DNA from: Clostridia bacterium | GTDB lineage: Bacteria > Bacillota > Clostridia > Lachnospirales > Lachnospiraceae | DNA: 64,000 nt | Direction: 5' to 3' | NCBI GenBank assembly: GCA_910575245.1 | Contig: CAJTEN010000027.1 | Span: forward strand, 1 to 64,000 | Shown here: piece after piece, positions 31,502 through 39,299 of the stretch | Layout: the number at the start of each line of letters is the position of its first letter | Numbering within the stretch: position 1 is the stretch's first letter | The notes under the pieces: model-generated | What the model was told of the DNA's origin: nothing | What the model saw: only the letters and a program-made list of their open reading frames with translations | Database searches by the model: none | Program-made: the position numbers and the translations under genes

Positions 31502-33343
31502 ATGAAACAGACCAGAGAAGATGTGAGAAATATAGCGATCATCGCCCACGTCGACCACGGTAAGACAACACTGGTGGACGAACTGTTAAAGCAGAGCGGC
31601 GTTTTCAGGGAAAACCAGGAAGTGGCGGAGCGTGTCATGGACTCCAACGATATCGAAAAGGAACGGGGCATTACAATCCTTTCCAAGAATACCGCTGTCA
31701 CTTACAAGGATGTCAAGATTAATATCATCGATACCCCCGGCCATGCGGATTTCGGCGGGGAAGTGGAGCGTGTCCTCAAGATGGTGAACGGTGTGGTCCT
31801 TGTGGTGGATGCCTTCGAAGGGCCTATGCCCCAGACCAAATTCGTGCTCAGGAAGGCACTGGAGCTTAATCTCTCCGTCATCGTCTGCATCAATAAATGC
31901 GACCGCCCCGAGGCAAGACCGGATCAGGTGGTGGATGAGGTTCTGGAGTTATTTATGGATCTGGATGCCAATGACGAACAGCTGGACTGCCCTTTCGTTT
32001 ACGCATCCGCCAAGACGGGAACCGCCAGCATGGACCCTGCTGCCGCAGGCCGTGACATGACGCCTCTCTTCGATACGATTCTTGCGCATATTCCGGCGCC
32101 TTCCGGGGATCCGGATGCCGGTACACAGGTGCTTGTGAGCACCATCGACTACAACGAATATGTGGGACGTATCGGTGTCGGCAAGGTGGACAACGGCAGT
32201 GTGAAGGTCAATCAGGAAGTGGTCATTGTCAACCACCATGACCCTGACAAGCTGCAAAAGGTCAAGATCAGTAAATTATATGAATATGACGGTTTGAATA
32301 AAATAGAAGTCAGGGAAGCAGGTGTCGGCTCCATTGTGGCTATCTCCGGTATCTCGGATATCCATATCGGTGATACACTCTGCGCTCCTGACCAGCCGCA
32401 GCCCATTCCTTTCCAGAAGATCTCCGAGCCAACGATTGCCATGCACTTCATCGTCAATGACTCTCCCCTTGCCGGACAGGAAGGTAAATATGTCACCAGC
32501 CGCCACATCCGTGACAGGCTGTTCCGGGAACTGAACACGGATGTTTCCCTGCGTGTGGAGGAAACCGATACCACGGAAGCCTTCAAGGTATCCGGCCGCG
32601 GAGAACTGCATCTTTCTGTCCTCATCGAGAATATGCGCCGCGAAGGCTATGAATTCGCAGTCAGCAAGGCTGAGGTTTTATATAAAACAGATGAAAACGG
32701 CAAGAAACTGGAACCTATGGAATTGTGCTATATCGATGTGCCGGAAGAATTCTCCGGAACTGTTATAGAGAAGCTGAGCCAGCGCAAAGGGGAACTGCTG
32801 AATATGGGACTGGCTTCCGGCGGATACAGCCGCCTGGAATTCTCCATTCCCTCCCGCGGGCTGATCGGCTACCGCGGTGAGTTCATGACCGACACGAAAG
32901 GAAACGGTATCATGAATACAATCTTTGACGGTTACGGTCCCTACAAGGGGGATATCCAGTACCGCAAGCAGGGCTCCCTGATCGCCTTTGAAGCCGGAGA
33001 AGCGATCACCTACGGCCTTTTTAACGCCCAGGAACGAGGCACGCTCTTCATCGGCCCCGGGACGAAAGTATATTCCGGCATGGTTGTGGGACAGAACGGG
33101 CGGGGCGAGGATATCGAGCTGAACGTCTGCAAGAAGAAACAGCTGACCAACACCCGCTCCTCCAGCGCGGACGAGGCGCTTCGCCTCACACCGCCCAGAA
33201 TCCTGAGTCTGGAGCAGGCGCTTGAATTTATTGACACGGACGAGCTCTTGGAGGTGACTCCCAAGACGATCCGGATCCGCAAGAAGATCCTGGATCCCAC
33301 CTTGAGAAAAAGAGCGGCAATCTCCGCTGCCGCCAAAAAATAA
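31502..33343 (+). CDS. typA: Translational GTPase TypA/BipA
   Basis: The 613-aa ribosome-binding GTPase has G1 AHVDHGKTTLVDELL, switch I RGITILSKNTAV, G3 DTPGHADFGGEVERV, G4 NKCDRP and G5 YASAKTG. EF-G-like domains III and V and the TypA-specific C-terminal region follow (GLIGYRGEFMTDTKGNGIMN, FEAGEAITYGLFNAQERGTL). It helps ribosome assembly and stress adaptation. Full family length. A bidirectional terminator separates it from convergent mgtE. Confidence 0.97.
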   Translation: MKQTREDVRNIAIIAHVDHGKTTLVDELLKQSGVFRENQEVAERVMDSNDIEKERGITILSKNTAVTYKDVKINIIDTPGHADFGGEVERVLKMVNGVVLVVDAFEGPMPQTKFVLRKALELNLSVIVCINKCDRPEARPDQVVDEVLELFMDLDANDEQLDCPFVYASAKTGTASMDPAAAGRDMTPLFDTILAHIPAPSGDPDAGTQVLVSTIDYNEYVGRIGVGKVDNGSVKVNQEVVIVNHHDPDKLQKVKISKLYEYDGLNKIEVREAGVGSIVAISGISDIHIGDTLCAPDQPQPIPFQKISEPTIAMHFIVNDSPLAGQEGKYVTSRHIRDRLFRELNTDVSLRVEETDTTEAFKVSGRGELHLSVLIENMRREGYEFAVSKAEVLYKTDENGKKLEPMELCYIDVPEEFSGTVIEKLSQRKGELLNMGLASGGYSRLEFSIPSRGLIGYRGEFMTDTKGNGIMNTIFDGYGPYKGDIQYRKQGSLIAFEAGEAITYGLFNAQERGTLFIGPGTKVYSGMVVGQNGRGEDIELNVCKKKQLTNTRSSSADEALRLTPPRILSLEQALEFIDTDELLEVTPKTIRIRKKILDPTLRKRAAISAAAKK

Positions 33344-33375
33344 TCGCTGCCCGCGGAAATATATCAGAGAACTTC

Positions 33376-33415
33376 AAAAAGCCCCGCTGCATGTATATCA
33401 TGCGGCAGGGCTTTT
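33376..33415. terminator. Bidirectional terminator between typA and mgtE
   Basis: AAAAAGCCCCGCTGCATG and CATGCGGCAGGGCTTTT pair around TATAT with A-rich and T-rich flanks on either side, so it can end both convergent transcripts. Confidence 0.8.
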
Positions 33416-33451
33416 CATATCGCATCCATGCCGGGCATACCGACAGGCCTT

Positions 33452-34864
33452 CTAAATCCCCAGCACAACGGTTGCCACTCTGAAATAGATCAGCAAAGAG
33501 ATGGCATCCACAATGGTCGTGATGAACGGGCTTGCCATGACTGCCGGATCCATCCCGATCTTCTTGGCCAGCATCGGCAGTGTGGAACCTACCACCTTGG
33601 CCACAATCACCGCCATCAGAAGCGTGATACAGACCACGAAAGCCACTCTCATACCCACCTGGTCAAAAGCAAGCAGCTTAACAAAGTTACAGACCGCCAG
33701 CGTCAATCCGCAGAGTGCAGCCGTTCTGATTTCTTTCCAGACAACCCGAAACCAGTCCCCGAATTCAATCTCATCCAGAGACAGGCCGCGGATTATAATG
33801 GCGCTTGCCTGTCCGCCGGCATTGCCGCCTGTGTCCATCAGCATAGGAATGAACGCTGTCAGTACCACATATCTGCTCAGTGCACTCTCAAAGGAAGTGA
33901 TGATACTGCCGGTGAAGGTGGCCGATATCATCAACAGCAGCAGCCACGGGATCCTTTTCTTAAAGGCCTCAAACACCGTGGTACGCAGATAAGGCTTATC
34001 CGACGGCATCACCGCCGCCATCTTCTCGATATCCTCTGTTGTCTCCTCTTCCAGAATATCCACCACATCGTCTACCGTGATGATACCCACCAGCCGGTCC
34101 TCGTTATCCACCACCGGCATCGCCGTAAATTCATACTTCTTGAACATCCTGGCAACTTCTTCCTGATCCATCAGCGTATGCAGAGATACCACATTCCTGT
34201 GCATAATATCCCCAATCACCGCCTCCGGATCGCTCAGGAGCAGATAACGGAGACCCACCGTGCCCACCAGCGTCCTCTTGTTATCCAATACATAACAGAT
34301 ATTGATCGTCTCACTGTCAAGTCCTACTTTACGGATTCTCTCGATCGCCTGGACTACAGTGTAATGTTCCTTCAGGTCCACATACTCCACCGTCATGATA
34401 CTGCCGGCAGAATCTTCCGGATAACGCATCAGATGATTGATCGCCTGCCGTGTGTCAGGACTCGTGTTGGCGATCAGCCTTTTGACGATATTGGCGGGCA
34501 TCTCCTCCATCAATTCCTTGGCATCGTCTGCCATCATGTTATCGATGATGTGTGCCGCGTCTTTATCGGACAGGGTGGTGATCACATACTGCTGCAGTTC
34601 AATTTCCAGATAAGAAAAGACATCCGCCGCCATATCCTTCGGAAGAATCCGGAAGACCTTCACGATTTCCCCTTCATCCATATCTTCCAGATAATCTGCA
34701 ATATCCGCATCATTCAGTTCCTGCACTACCTGCCTGAGTCTGGTATACTGTCCTTTGTTCAGCAGTTCCCGTATGTTCTCAACGCCAAAGTCCTCGTAAC
34801 GCACATAATTCTCTTTATCCCGTACACTCTCGGATACTCTTACTTCTTCCCTGATCTCGCTCAT
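33452..34864 (-). CDS. mgtE: Magnesium transporter MgtE
   Basis: The 470-aa protein has the MgtE N-domain of helical repeats (about 20-140, DMDEGEIVKVFRILPKDMAA), paired CBS domains (about 145-265, MTVEYVDLKEHYTVVQAIER and VVSLHTLMDQEEVARMFKKY) and five membrane helices. The pore-signature stretch is FIPMLMDTGGNAGGQASAII. It is a Mg2+-gated Mg2+ channel in the cytoplasmic membrane. A GC-rich structured leader precedes it, which could be a metal sensor, although it does not match the M-box as I know it. Confidence 0.95.
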   Translation of the reverse strand: MSEIREEVRVSESVRDKENYVRYEDFGVENIRELLNKGQYTRLRQVVQELNDADIADYLEDMDEGEIVKVFRILPKDMAADVFSYLEIELQQYVITTLSDKDAAHIIDNMMADDAKELMEEMPANIVKRLIANTSPDTRQAINHLMRYPEDSAGSIMTVEYVDLKEHYTVVQAIERIRKVGLDSETINICYVLDNKRTLVGTVGLRYLLLSDPEAVIGDIMHRNVVSLHTLMDQEEVARMFKKYEFTAMPVVDNEDRLVGIITVDDVVDILEEETTEDIEKMAAVMPSDKPYLRTTVFEAFKKRIPWLLLLMISATFTGSIITSFESALSRYVVLTAFIPMLMDTGGNAGGQASAIIIRGLSLDEIEFGDWFRVVWKEIRTAALCGLTLAVCNFVKLLAFDQVGMRVAFVVCITLLMAVIVAKVVGSTLPMLAKKIGMDPAVMASPFITTIVDAISLLIYFRVATVVLGI

Positions 34865-34865
34865 A

Positions 34866-35073
34866 TCTGCCTGCCTTTCCTCTGCCGCAGTTTATCCCTC
34901 TCCCCGCACACCAGGGTCCGTCCCTGCCCTGTTCCGATGCATTGTCCGAAATCAGGCACATCCCCGGTACACAGCTATATCAGCCGGGCATGGTGCGCCA
35001 TAAAGTCTGCAGCAGCCTGTTATCAGTGACCATCCCGCACAGAAGGCCATCAACAGTCAGACCTCACGCATCC
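34866..35073 (-). promoter_or_regulatory. Structured GC-rich leader upstream of mgtE
   Basis: The 208-nt gap before mgtE is unusually G+C-rich for an intergenic region. On the minus strand GGCGCACCATGCCCGG can pair with CCGGGGATGTGCC around a 16-nt loop. No M-box (ykoK) signature such as the conserved purine-rich cores was recognised. It may be a leader RNA or just a spacer with a terminator for the YigZ-family gene. Confidence 0.35.
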
Positions 35074-35074
35074 G

Positions 35075-35716
35075 TCACTCTCTCATATAATACAAAGGAT
35101 CCGAAACTGTTATCTTAGCCTTCCCGGCAGTCGCTTCCGTCACCTCATGGACCACACTCTCCTTATCTTCATAGGGAACCCTGATCCTTACGCTTACCTG
35201 CTCGGCATAATCAGCTTCCACCGGAATGCCTCTCTGCCCTAACAGATATTGTATCTTACCGATGCCATTATAATCCGTCACAAGTAAAATCTCATACCCA
35301 TAACACATAGTGCGGACATCGCTGGCTGCAAGGCCGGCCTGTGCCGCCTTCGTATAAGCCCGTACCAATCCGCCGGTTCCCAGTAAAACACCGCCGAAAT
35401 ATCTGGTCACTACTACCACCAGATTACGGATGCCGGAATTCACAAGCACCTCAAGAATCGGTCTGCCTGCCGTCCCTGTCGGCTCTCCGTCATCGGAAAA
35501 ACGTACAGTCTGTGCCTGTTCACCCAATATATAGGCGTAACAATTATGCCTGGCATCCCAGAACTGCCTGCGCTTAGCCTCGATAAAAGCAATCGCCTCC
35601 TCCTCCGTCTCCGCGGATGCAACATGCGCAATAAAGCGGGATTTCTTCTCTTCTATCTCGCCTTTGCCCCCATATGCTATAATCTTATACGGTTCCATCC
35701 TATGATCCGATTCCAT
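35075..35716 (-). CDS. YigZ/IMPACT family protein
   Basis: The protein (213 aa from ATG 35716) has the UPF0029/IMPACT N-terminal domain: EKKSRFIAHVASAETEEEAI, RHNCYAYILGEQAQTVRFSD and DGEPTGTAGRPILEVL, then VVVVTRYFGGVLLGTGGLVR. A ferredoxin-like C-terminal domain (GIGKIQYLLGQRGIPVEADY) follows. The family may regulate translation or proline-site proteolysis, but the role in bacteria is unclear. An alternative start is ATG 35698; upstream codons to 35788 look non-coding. Confidence 0.9.
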   Translation of the reverse strand: MESDHRMEPYKIIAYGGKGEIEEKKSRFIAHVASAETEEEAIAFIEAKRRQFWDARHNCYAYILGEQAQTVRFSDDGEPTGTAGRPILEVLVNSGIRNLVVVVTRYFGGVLLGTGGLVRAYTKAAQAGLAASDVRTMCYGYEILLVTDYNGIGKIQYLLGQRGIPVEADYAEQVSVRIRVPYEDKESVVHEVTEATAGKAKITVSDPLYYMRE

Positions 35717-35872
35717 ATATCGTTCCCATCCGCTCCGTTCCTGTCTTATTCCTGCGCATATTATCTCATTTTGAAGAAATACAGTCAAGTAAAAGAGAGG
35801 ACGGTATAAAAGTGTACAGAATTGTAAACAATTCCTAATATAAAAATCCTTTATTTGCCAGAAAGATTTTGT

Positions 35873-35878
35873 TATAAT
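35873..35878 (+). promoter_or_regulatory. Extended -10 promoter before the penicillin-binding protein gene
   Basis: TGTTATAAT (TG one base before TATAAT) is an extended -10 element about 175 nt before the start codon. No good -35 is visible. The leader contains small hairpins such as GCCATATCCGGC. Confidence 0.45.
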
Positions 35879-36051
35879 ATTAGTAAGTATGTGTATAGTG
35901 CACTTGAATTATTTATGCCATATCCGGCATAATCTTCCGTCTGCAGCGGTTAACGGCCGCAAAGCAGGTGGAAATACAAGAGGGGGATCTGTGTCTTCTT
36001 ATCAATCCGGCAGGAGCTGTACGAAGGCATATTAACCTAAGGAGGACTATC

Positions 36052-38790
36052 ATGAATTATGGAAAAAAGGGTGTCCGCAAGAAACAACAGGCACTCCACT
36101 CTACATCTACCAAATGGGGAAAGAAGATCGGCTTCACTTTCATACAGTTATGTCTGCTCGCCATAATCGCAGCCGGTATCATCGGCGCCAGTGCAGGAAT
36201 CGGGGTTTTCAAGGGTGTACTGGCCAGCGCTCCTGACATGAGCAATATAGATGTTACACCCACCGGCTTTTCCACTTTTGTGTATGACATTGAAAACAAC
36301 CAGACTGCGAAGCTGGTATCCACCAACTCCAACCGTATTCCGGTCACAATCGATATGGTTCCGGAAGATCTGCAGCATGCCTTTGTGGCGGTCGAGGATG
36401 CCCGTTTCTACAGCCACAACGGCATCGATATCAAGGGAATCATCCGTGCTGCCTGGATCGGCCTGCAGAATGTCGCAAAAGGCGGTCACTTTACGGAGGG
36501 CGCCAGCACGATCACACAGCAGCTTCTCAAAAATAACGTCTTCACGGACTGGACGAACGAGGATTCTTTCGCAGACCGGTTAAGACGTAAGATCCAGGAG
36601 CAGTACCTTGCCCTGGAACTTGAGAAGGTGATGGATAAAGATGCCATCCTGATTAACTACCTGAACACCATCAACCTGGGACAGAATACGCTTGGCGTGC
36701 AGGCGGCTTCCATGCGCTATTTCAATAAGTCAGTCAGTGACCTTAATCTGTCTGAATGTGCTGTAATCGCCGGGATCACACAGAACCCTTCCAAATATAA
36801 CCCCATCACGCATCCGGACAAGAATGCGGAACGCCGTGAGAAAGTATTAAACGATATGCTTGATCAGGGATTCATAACACAGGAAGAGTACGATGTCGCT
36901 CTGGCAGACGATGTCTATTCCCGTATCCAGGTTGCCGATTCCGAGAATGAAGATTCCACCGTCAATACATATTTCGTGGATGCACTGACGGATGATATTC
37001 TGGAAGACCTGATCGCTGCCGGCTACAACGAGACACAGGCATATACCCTGCTCTACAGCGGCGGCCTAAAGATCTACTCCACGCAGGACCCCAAGATCCA
37101 GCAGATCTGTGACGAGGCATTCGCAGATGAGAGCAATTTCCCGGCTAACACGAAATGGTATCTGAATTATGAACTTACCATCGATAAGAGCAATGGCGAC
37201 CGTGAGAACCACAGTACCGAAATGTTCCGTTCTTACTGGCGGGAGAACCGTTCTCCCAACTACAACCTGATTTACACCTCCCAGGAAGAAGCTTATCAGG
37301 ATGTGGAATTATACAAGGAAGCGGTCTTGTCCGCCGGGGACACGGTATTCGGCGAAAACATCAGCCTGACTCCCCAGCCCCAGGTATCCCTTGTGATAGA
37401 GGATCAAAGTACCGGTTATGTGGTAGCCATGGAAGGCGGCCGGGGCGCCAAGCTGGGCAGCCGTACCTTAAACCGTGCAACCGACACCGCGAGGCAGCCC
37501 GGTTCTACTTTTAAAGTTGTCTCCACCTACGCACCGGCTCTTGACAGCGCAGGATTGACGTTGGCCACGGTCATGAATGACGCACCTTTCAACTACGCGG
37601 ACGGCCGGCCGGTAGCCAACTGGTATGGAGAAGCCTACCGCGGGCTTTCCTCCCTCAGAGTAGGTATTTCACAGTCCATGAATATAGTTGCCGTCAAGAC
37701 ACTGACGCAGATCACACCGCGGCTTGGTTTCGATTACCTGACTAATTTCGGTTTTACTACACTTGAGGAGAGCAAAGAGATCAACGGCAAGATTTATTCG
37801 GATATCCAGCAGGCTCTTGCTCTGGGCGGTATCACCAACGGCGTAACTAACGAAGAACTGAATGCCGCTTACGCCTGCATTGCCAACGGCGGTACTTATA
37901 TTAAACCTAAGCTGTATACAAGAGTCGTGGACCATGACGGCAATATCATTCTGGATAATACGGCTCCGCAATCCAGGCAGGTTATCAAGGAGACCACGGC
38001 ATTCCTGCTGACCGATGCCATGGTAGACGTTGTAACCAGCGGTACCGGCGGCGCTGTTAACTTCGGAGGCATGGCCATCGCTGGCAAGACCGGTACAACA
38101 TCCGATTATAATGACGTGTGGTTCTCCGGCTATACACCTTACTATACAGCCACTACCTGGGCCGGATTTGATAATAACGTGAAGCTGACCGGTGATGAAA
38201 AGAATCTGGCCAAGAAATTATGGCGTACTGTTATGGCCAGGATTCATGAAGATCTGCCCAGTGAATCATTCTCTGTTCCTTCCGGTATCGTAACCGCTAC
38301 GGTATGTGCCCGTTCCGGCAAGCTCCCCATTGAAGGGATATGCAACGGCACACTGCGAACAGAATACTTCGCCGAAGGCACGGTACCTACGGCAAGCTGC
38401 GATGTACACTATGCAGGTCAGATCTGTCAGTATTGTAACCTGCCGGCATACGAAGGCTGCCCGTTCAAGCAGGAAGGCGTTCTGGAACTGACGCCGGTGG
38501 AAGACTTCTCTCTTCAGAGTGGTTCTTCAGGTGCCTCAGGACAGCCCGCACCGCAGACACCACAAACGGTCAATGAAGATGGCAGTGTCACACCTGCTCC
38601 TTCTGCACCAACCAATATGTGCCCGCACAGTCCCGAATTCTTTGCCAATCCGGACTGGGAGGCAATCGTCAACGGACAGCGTGCAGAAATAGAACAACGC
38701 CTGGCGGCACAGCAGGCCGCCGCACAACAGGCTGCAGAGGAGCAGCAGGCACAGCAGCAGCCCGAGCCGGAACAGCCATCCACGCCATAA
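36052..38790 (+). CDS. Class A penicillin-binding protein (transglycosylase/transpeptidase)
   Basis: The 912-aa protein begins at ATG 36052 behind AAGGAGGACTAT. A cytoplasmic basic start is followed by a membrane anchor (about 26-52). The GT51 transglycosylase domain has catalytic Glu115 in VAVEDARFYSHNG and GASTITQQLLKN. The transpeptidase domain has S485xxK488 (PGSTFK), S542-M-N544 and K679TGT. A C-terminal tail carries CxxxGxxC-like cysteines (PASCDVHYAGQICQYCNLPAYEGC region) and ends in Gln/Ala/Pro-rich repeats. It polymerises and cross-links peptidoglycan. Confidence 0.95.
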   Translation: MNYGKKGVRKKQQALHSTSTKWGKKIGFTFIQLCLLAIIAAGIIGASAGIGVFKGVLASAPDMSNIDVTPTGFSTFVYDIENNQTAKLVSTNSNRIPVTIDMVPEDLQHAFVAVEDARFYSHNGIDIKGIIRAAWIGLQNVAKGGHFTEGASTITQQLLKNNVFTDWTNEDSFADRLRRKIQEQYLALELEKVMDKDAILINYLNTINLGQNTLGVQAASMRYFNKSVSDLNLSECAVIAGITQNPSKYNPITHPDKNAERREKVLNDMLDQGFITQEEYDVALADDVYSRIQVADSENEDSTVNTYFVDALTDDILEDLIAAGYNETQAYTLLYSGGLKIYSTQDPKIQQICDEAFADESNFPANTKWYLNYELTIDKSNGDRENHSTEMFRSYWRENRSPNYNLIYTSQEEAYQDVELYKEAVLSAGDTVFGENISLTPQPQVSLVIEDQSTGYVVAMEGGRGAKLGSRTLNRATDTARQPGSTFKVVSTYAPALDSAGLTLATVMNDAPFNYADGRPVANWYGEAYRGLSSLRVGISQSMNIVAVKTLTQITPRLGFDYLTNFGFTTLEESKEINGKIYSDIQQALALGGITNGVTNEELNAAYACIANGGTYIKPKLYTRVVDHDGNIILDNTAPQSRQVIKETTAFLLTDAMVDVVTSGTGGAVNFGGMAIAGKTGTTSDYNDVWFSGYTPYYTATTWAGFDNNVKLTGDEKNLAKKLWRTVMARIHEDLPSESFSVPSGIVTATVCARSGKLPIEGICNGTLRTEYFAEGTVPTASCDVHYAGQICQYCNLPAYEGCPFKQEGVLELTPVEDFSLQSGSSGASGQPAPQTPQTVNEDGSVTPAPSAPTNMCPHSPEFFANPDWEAIVNGQRAEIEQRLAAQQAAAQQAAEEQQAQQQPEPEQPSTP

Positions 38791-38804
38791 CGGTTATAAC
38801 GAAT

Positions 38805-38901
38805 ATCCTATAGTGTGGCTTAATTTACAGTACCGGGCCGTAAATGCGTATATACTGCGCGTTTACGGCCCGGTACTGTAAATTGTGAGGGCATATAGGA
38901 T
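38805..38901. repeat. 97-bp near-perfect palindrome downstream of the penicillin-binding protein gene
   Basis: The inner arms (38822-38848 and 38858-38884) pair almost perfectly over 26-27 bp (AATTTACAGTACCGGGCCG with its complement). The outer arms ATCCTATA and TATAGGAT extend it. There is no T tract, so it is more like a miniature palindromic element than a plain terminator. Confidence 0.65.
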
Positions 38902-39213
38902 TTGATGGAGCCGGTCTCGTCACGTTTCCTGGCATCATCCTTCATCATATTTCTTCTAACATCACTCTGCACTCTGGAAATACCGTCCTCAAGATAATTC
39001 CAGCCAGTCCCTTCTTCACCCCAAAGTAAAAAGTCCTGCACTTCTCTCCGAAGCAGATAATTATACTTTCTGGTACAATTATTATACCTCATTAAAAACA
39101 GGAGAATTCAGGCATTTCAAGCTAAATTAGCACATAAAATTTTTCAAAAAATAGTATCTCTGTTAAAAGGTTTTATGATATTCTTTAGTTGCCAGAGCTT
39201 TTGATTTGTGCGG
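38902..39213. other. Intergenic region between penicillin-binding protein and GH95 genes
   Basis: A minus-strand open frame up to ATG 39092 (MRYNNCTRKYNYLLRREVQD...) exists but has no ribosome-binding site and runs into the palindrome, so it may be a gene remnant at best. The part from 39100 to 39210 is A+T-rich and probably holds the GH95 promoter. Nothing else is recognised. Confidence 0.3.
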
Positions 39214-39299
39214 AGCGTCACAAATTCTACTGACGCAGCGTGGAATTTCAGATTCTGCCTGCGTTCCTCAACATAAAACGCTTCGGAATGGAGGAAATG
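39214..39299 (+). repeat. Copy 2 of the repeated leader, supplying the GH95 ribosome site
   Basis: It shares AGCGTCACAAATTCTACTGA at its start and AAAACGCTTCGGAATGGAGG at its end with the leader at 24565-24620. An extra 38-nt middle has its own complementary ends. The GH95 start codon follows directly. Confidence 0.6.

Noticed and set aside
33428..35029. 533-codon plus-strand frame over mgtE
   Set aside because: Exact antisense of a well-recognised transporter; low-complexity His/Gln/Arg composition typical of a shadow.
38820..39092. 90-codon minus-strand frame between the penicillin-binding protein and GH95 genes
   Set aside because: No ribosome-binding site, and the last third is the palindrome; at most a remnant.
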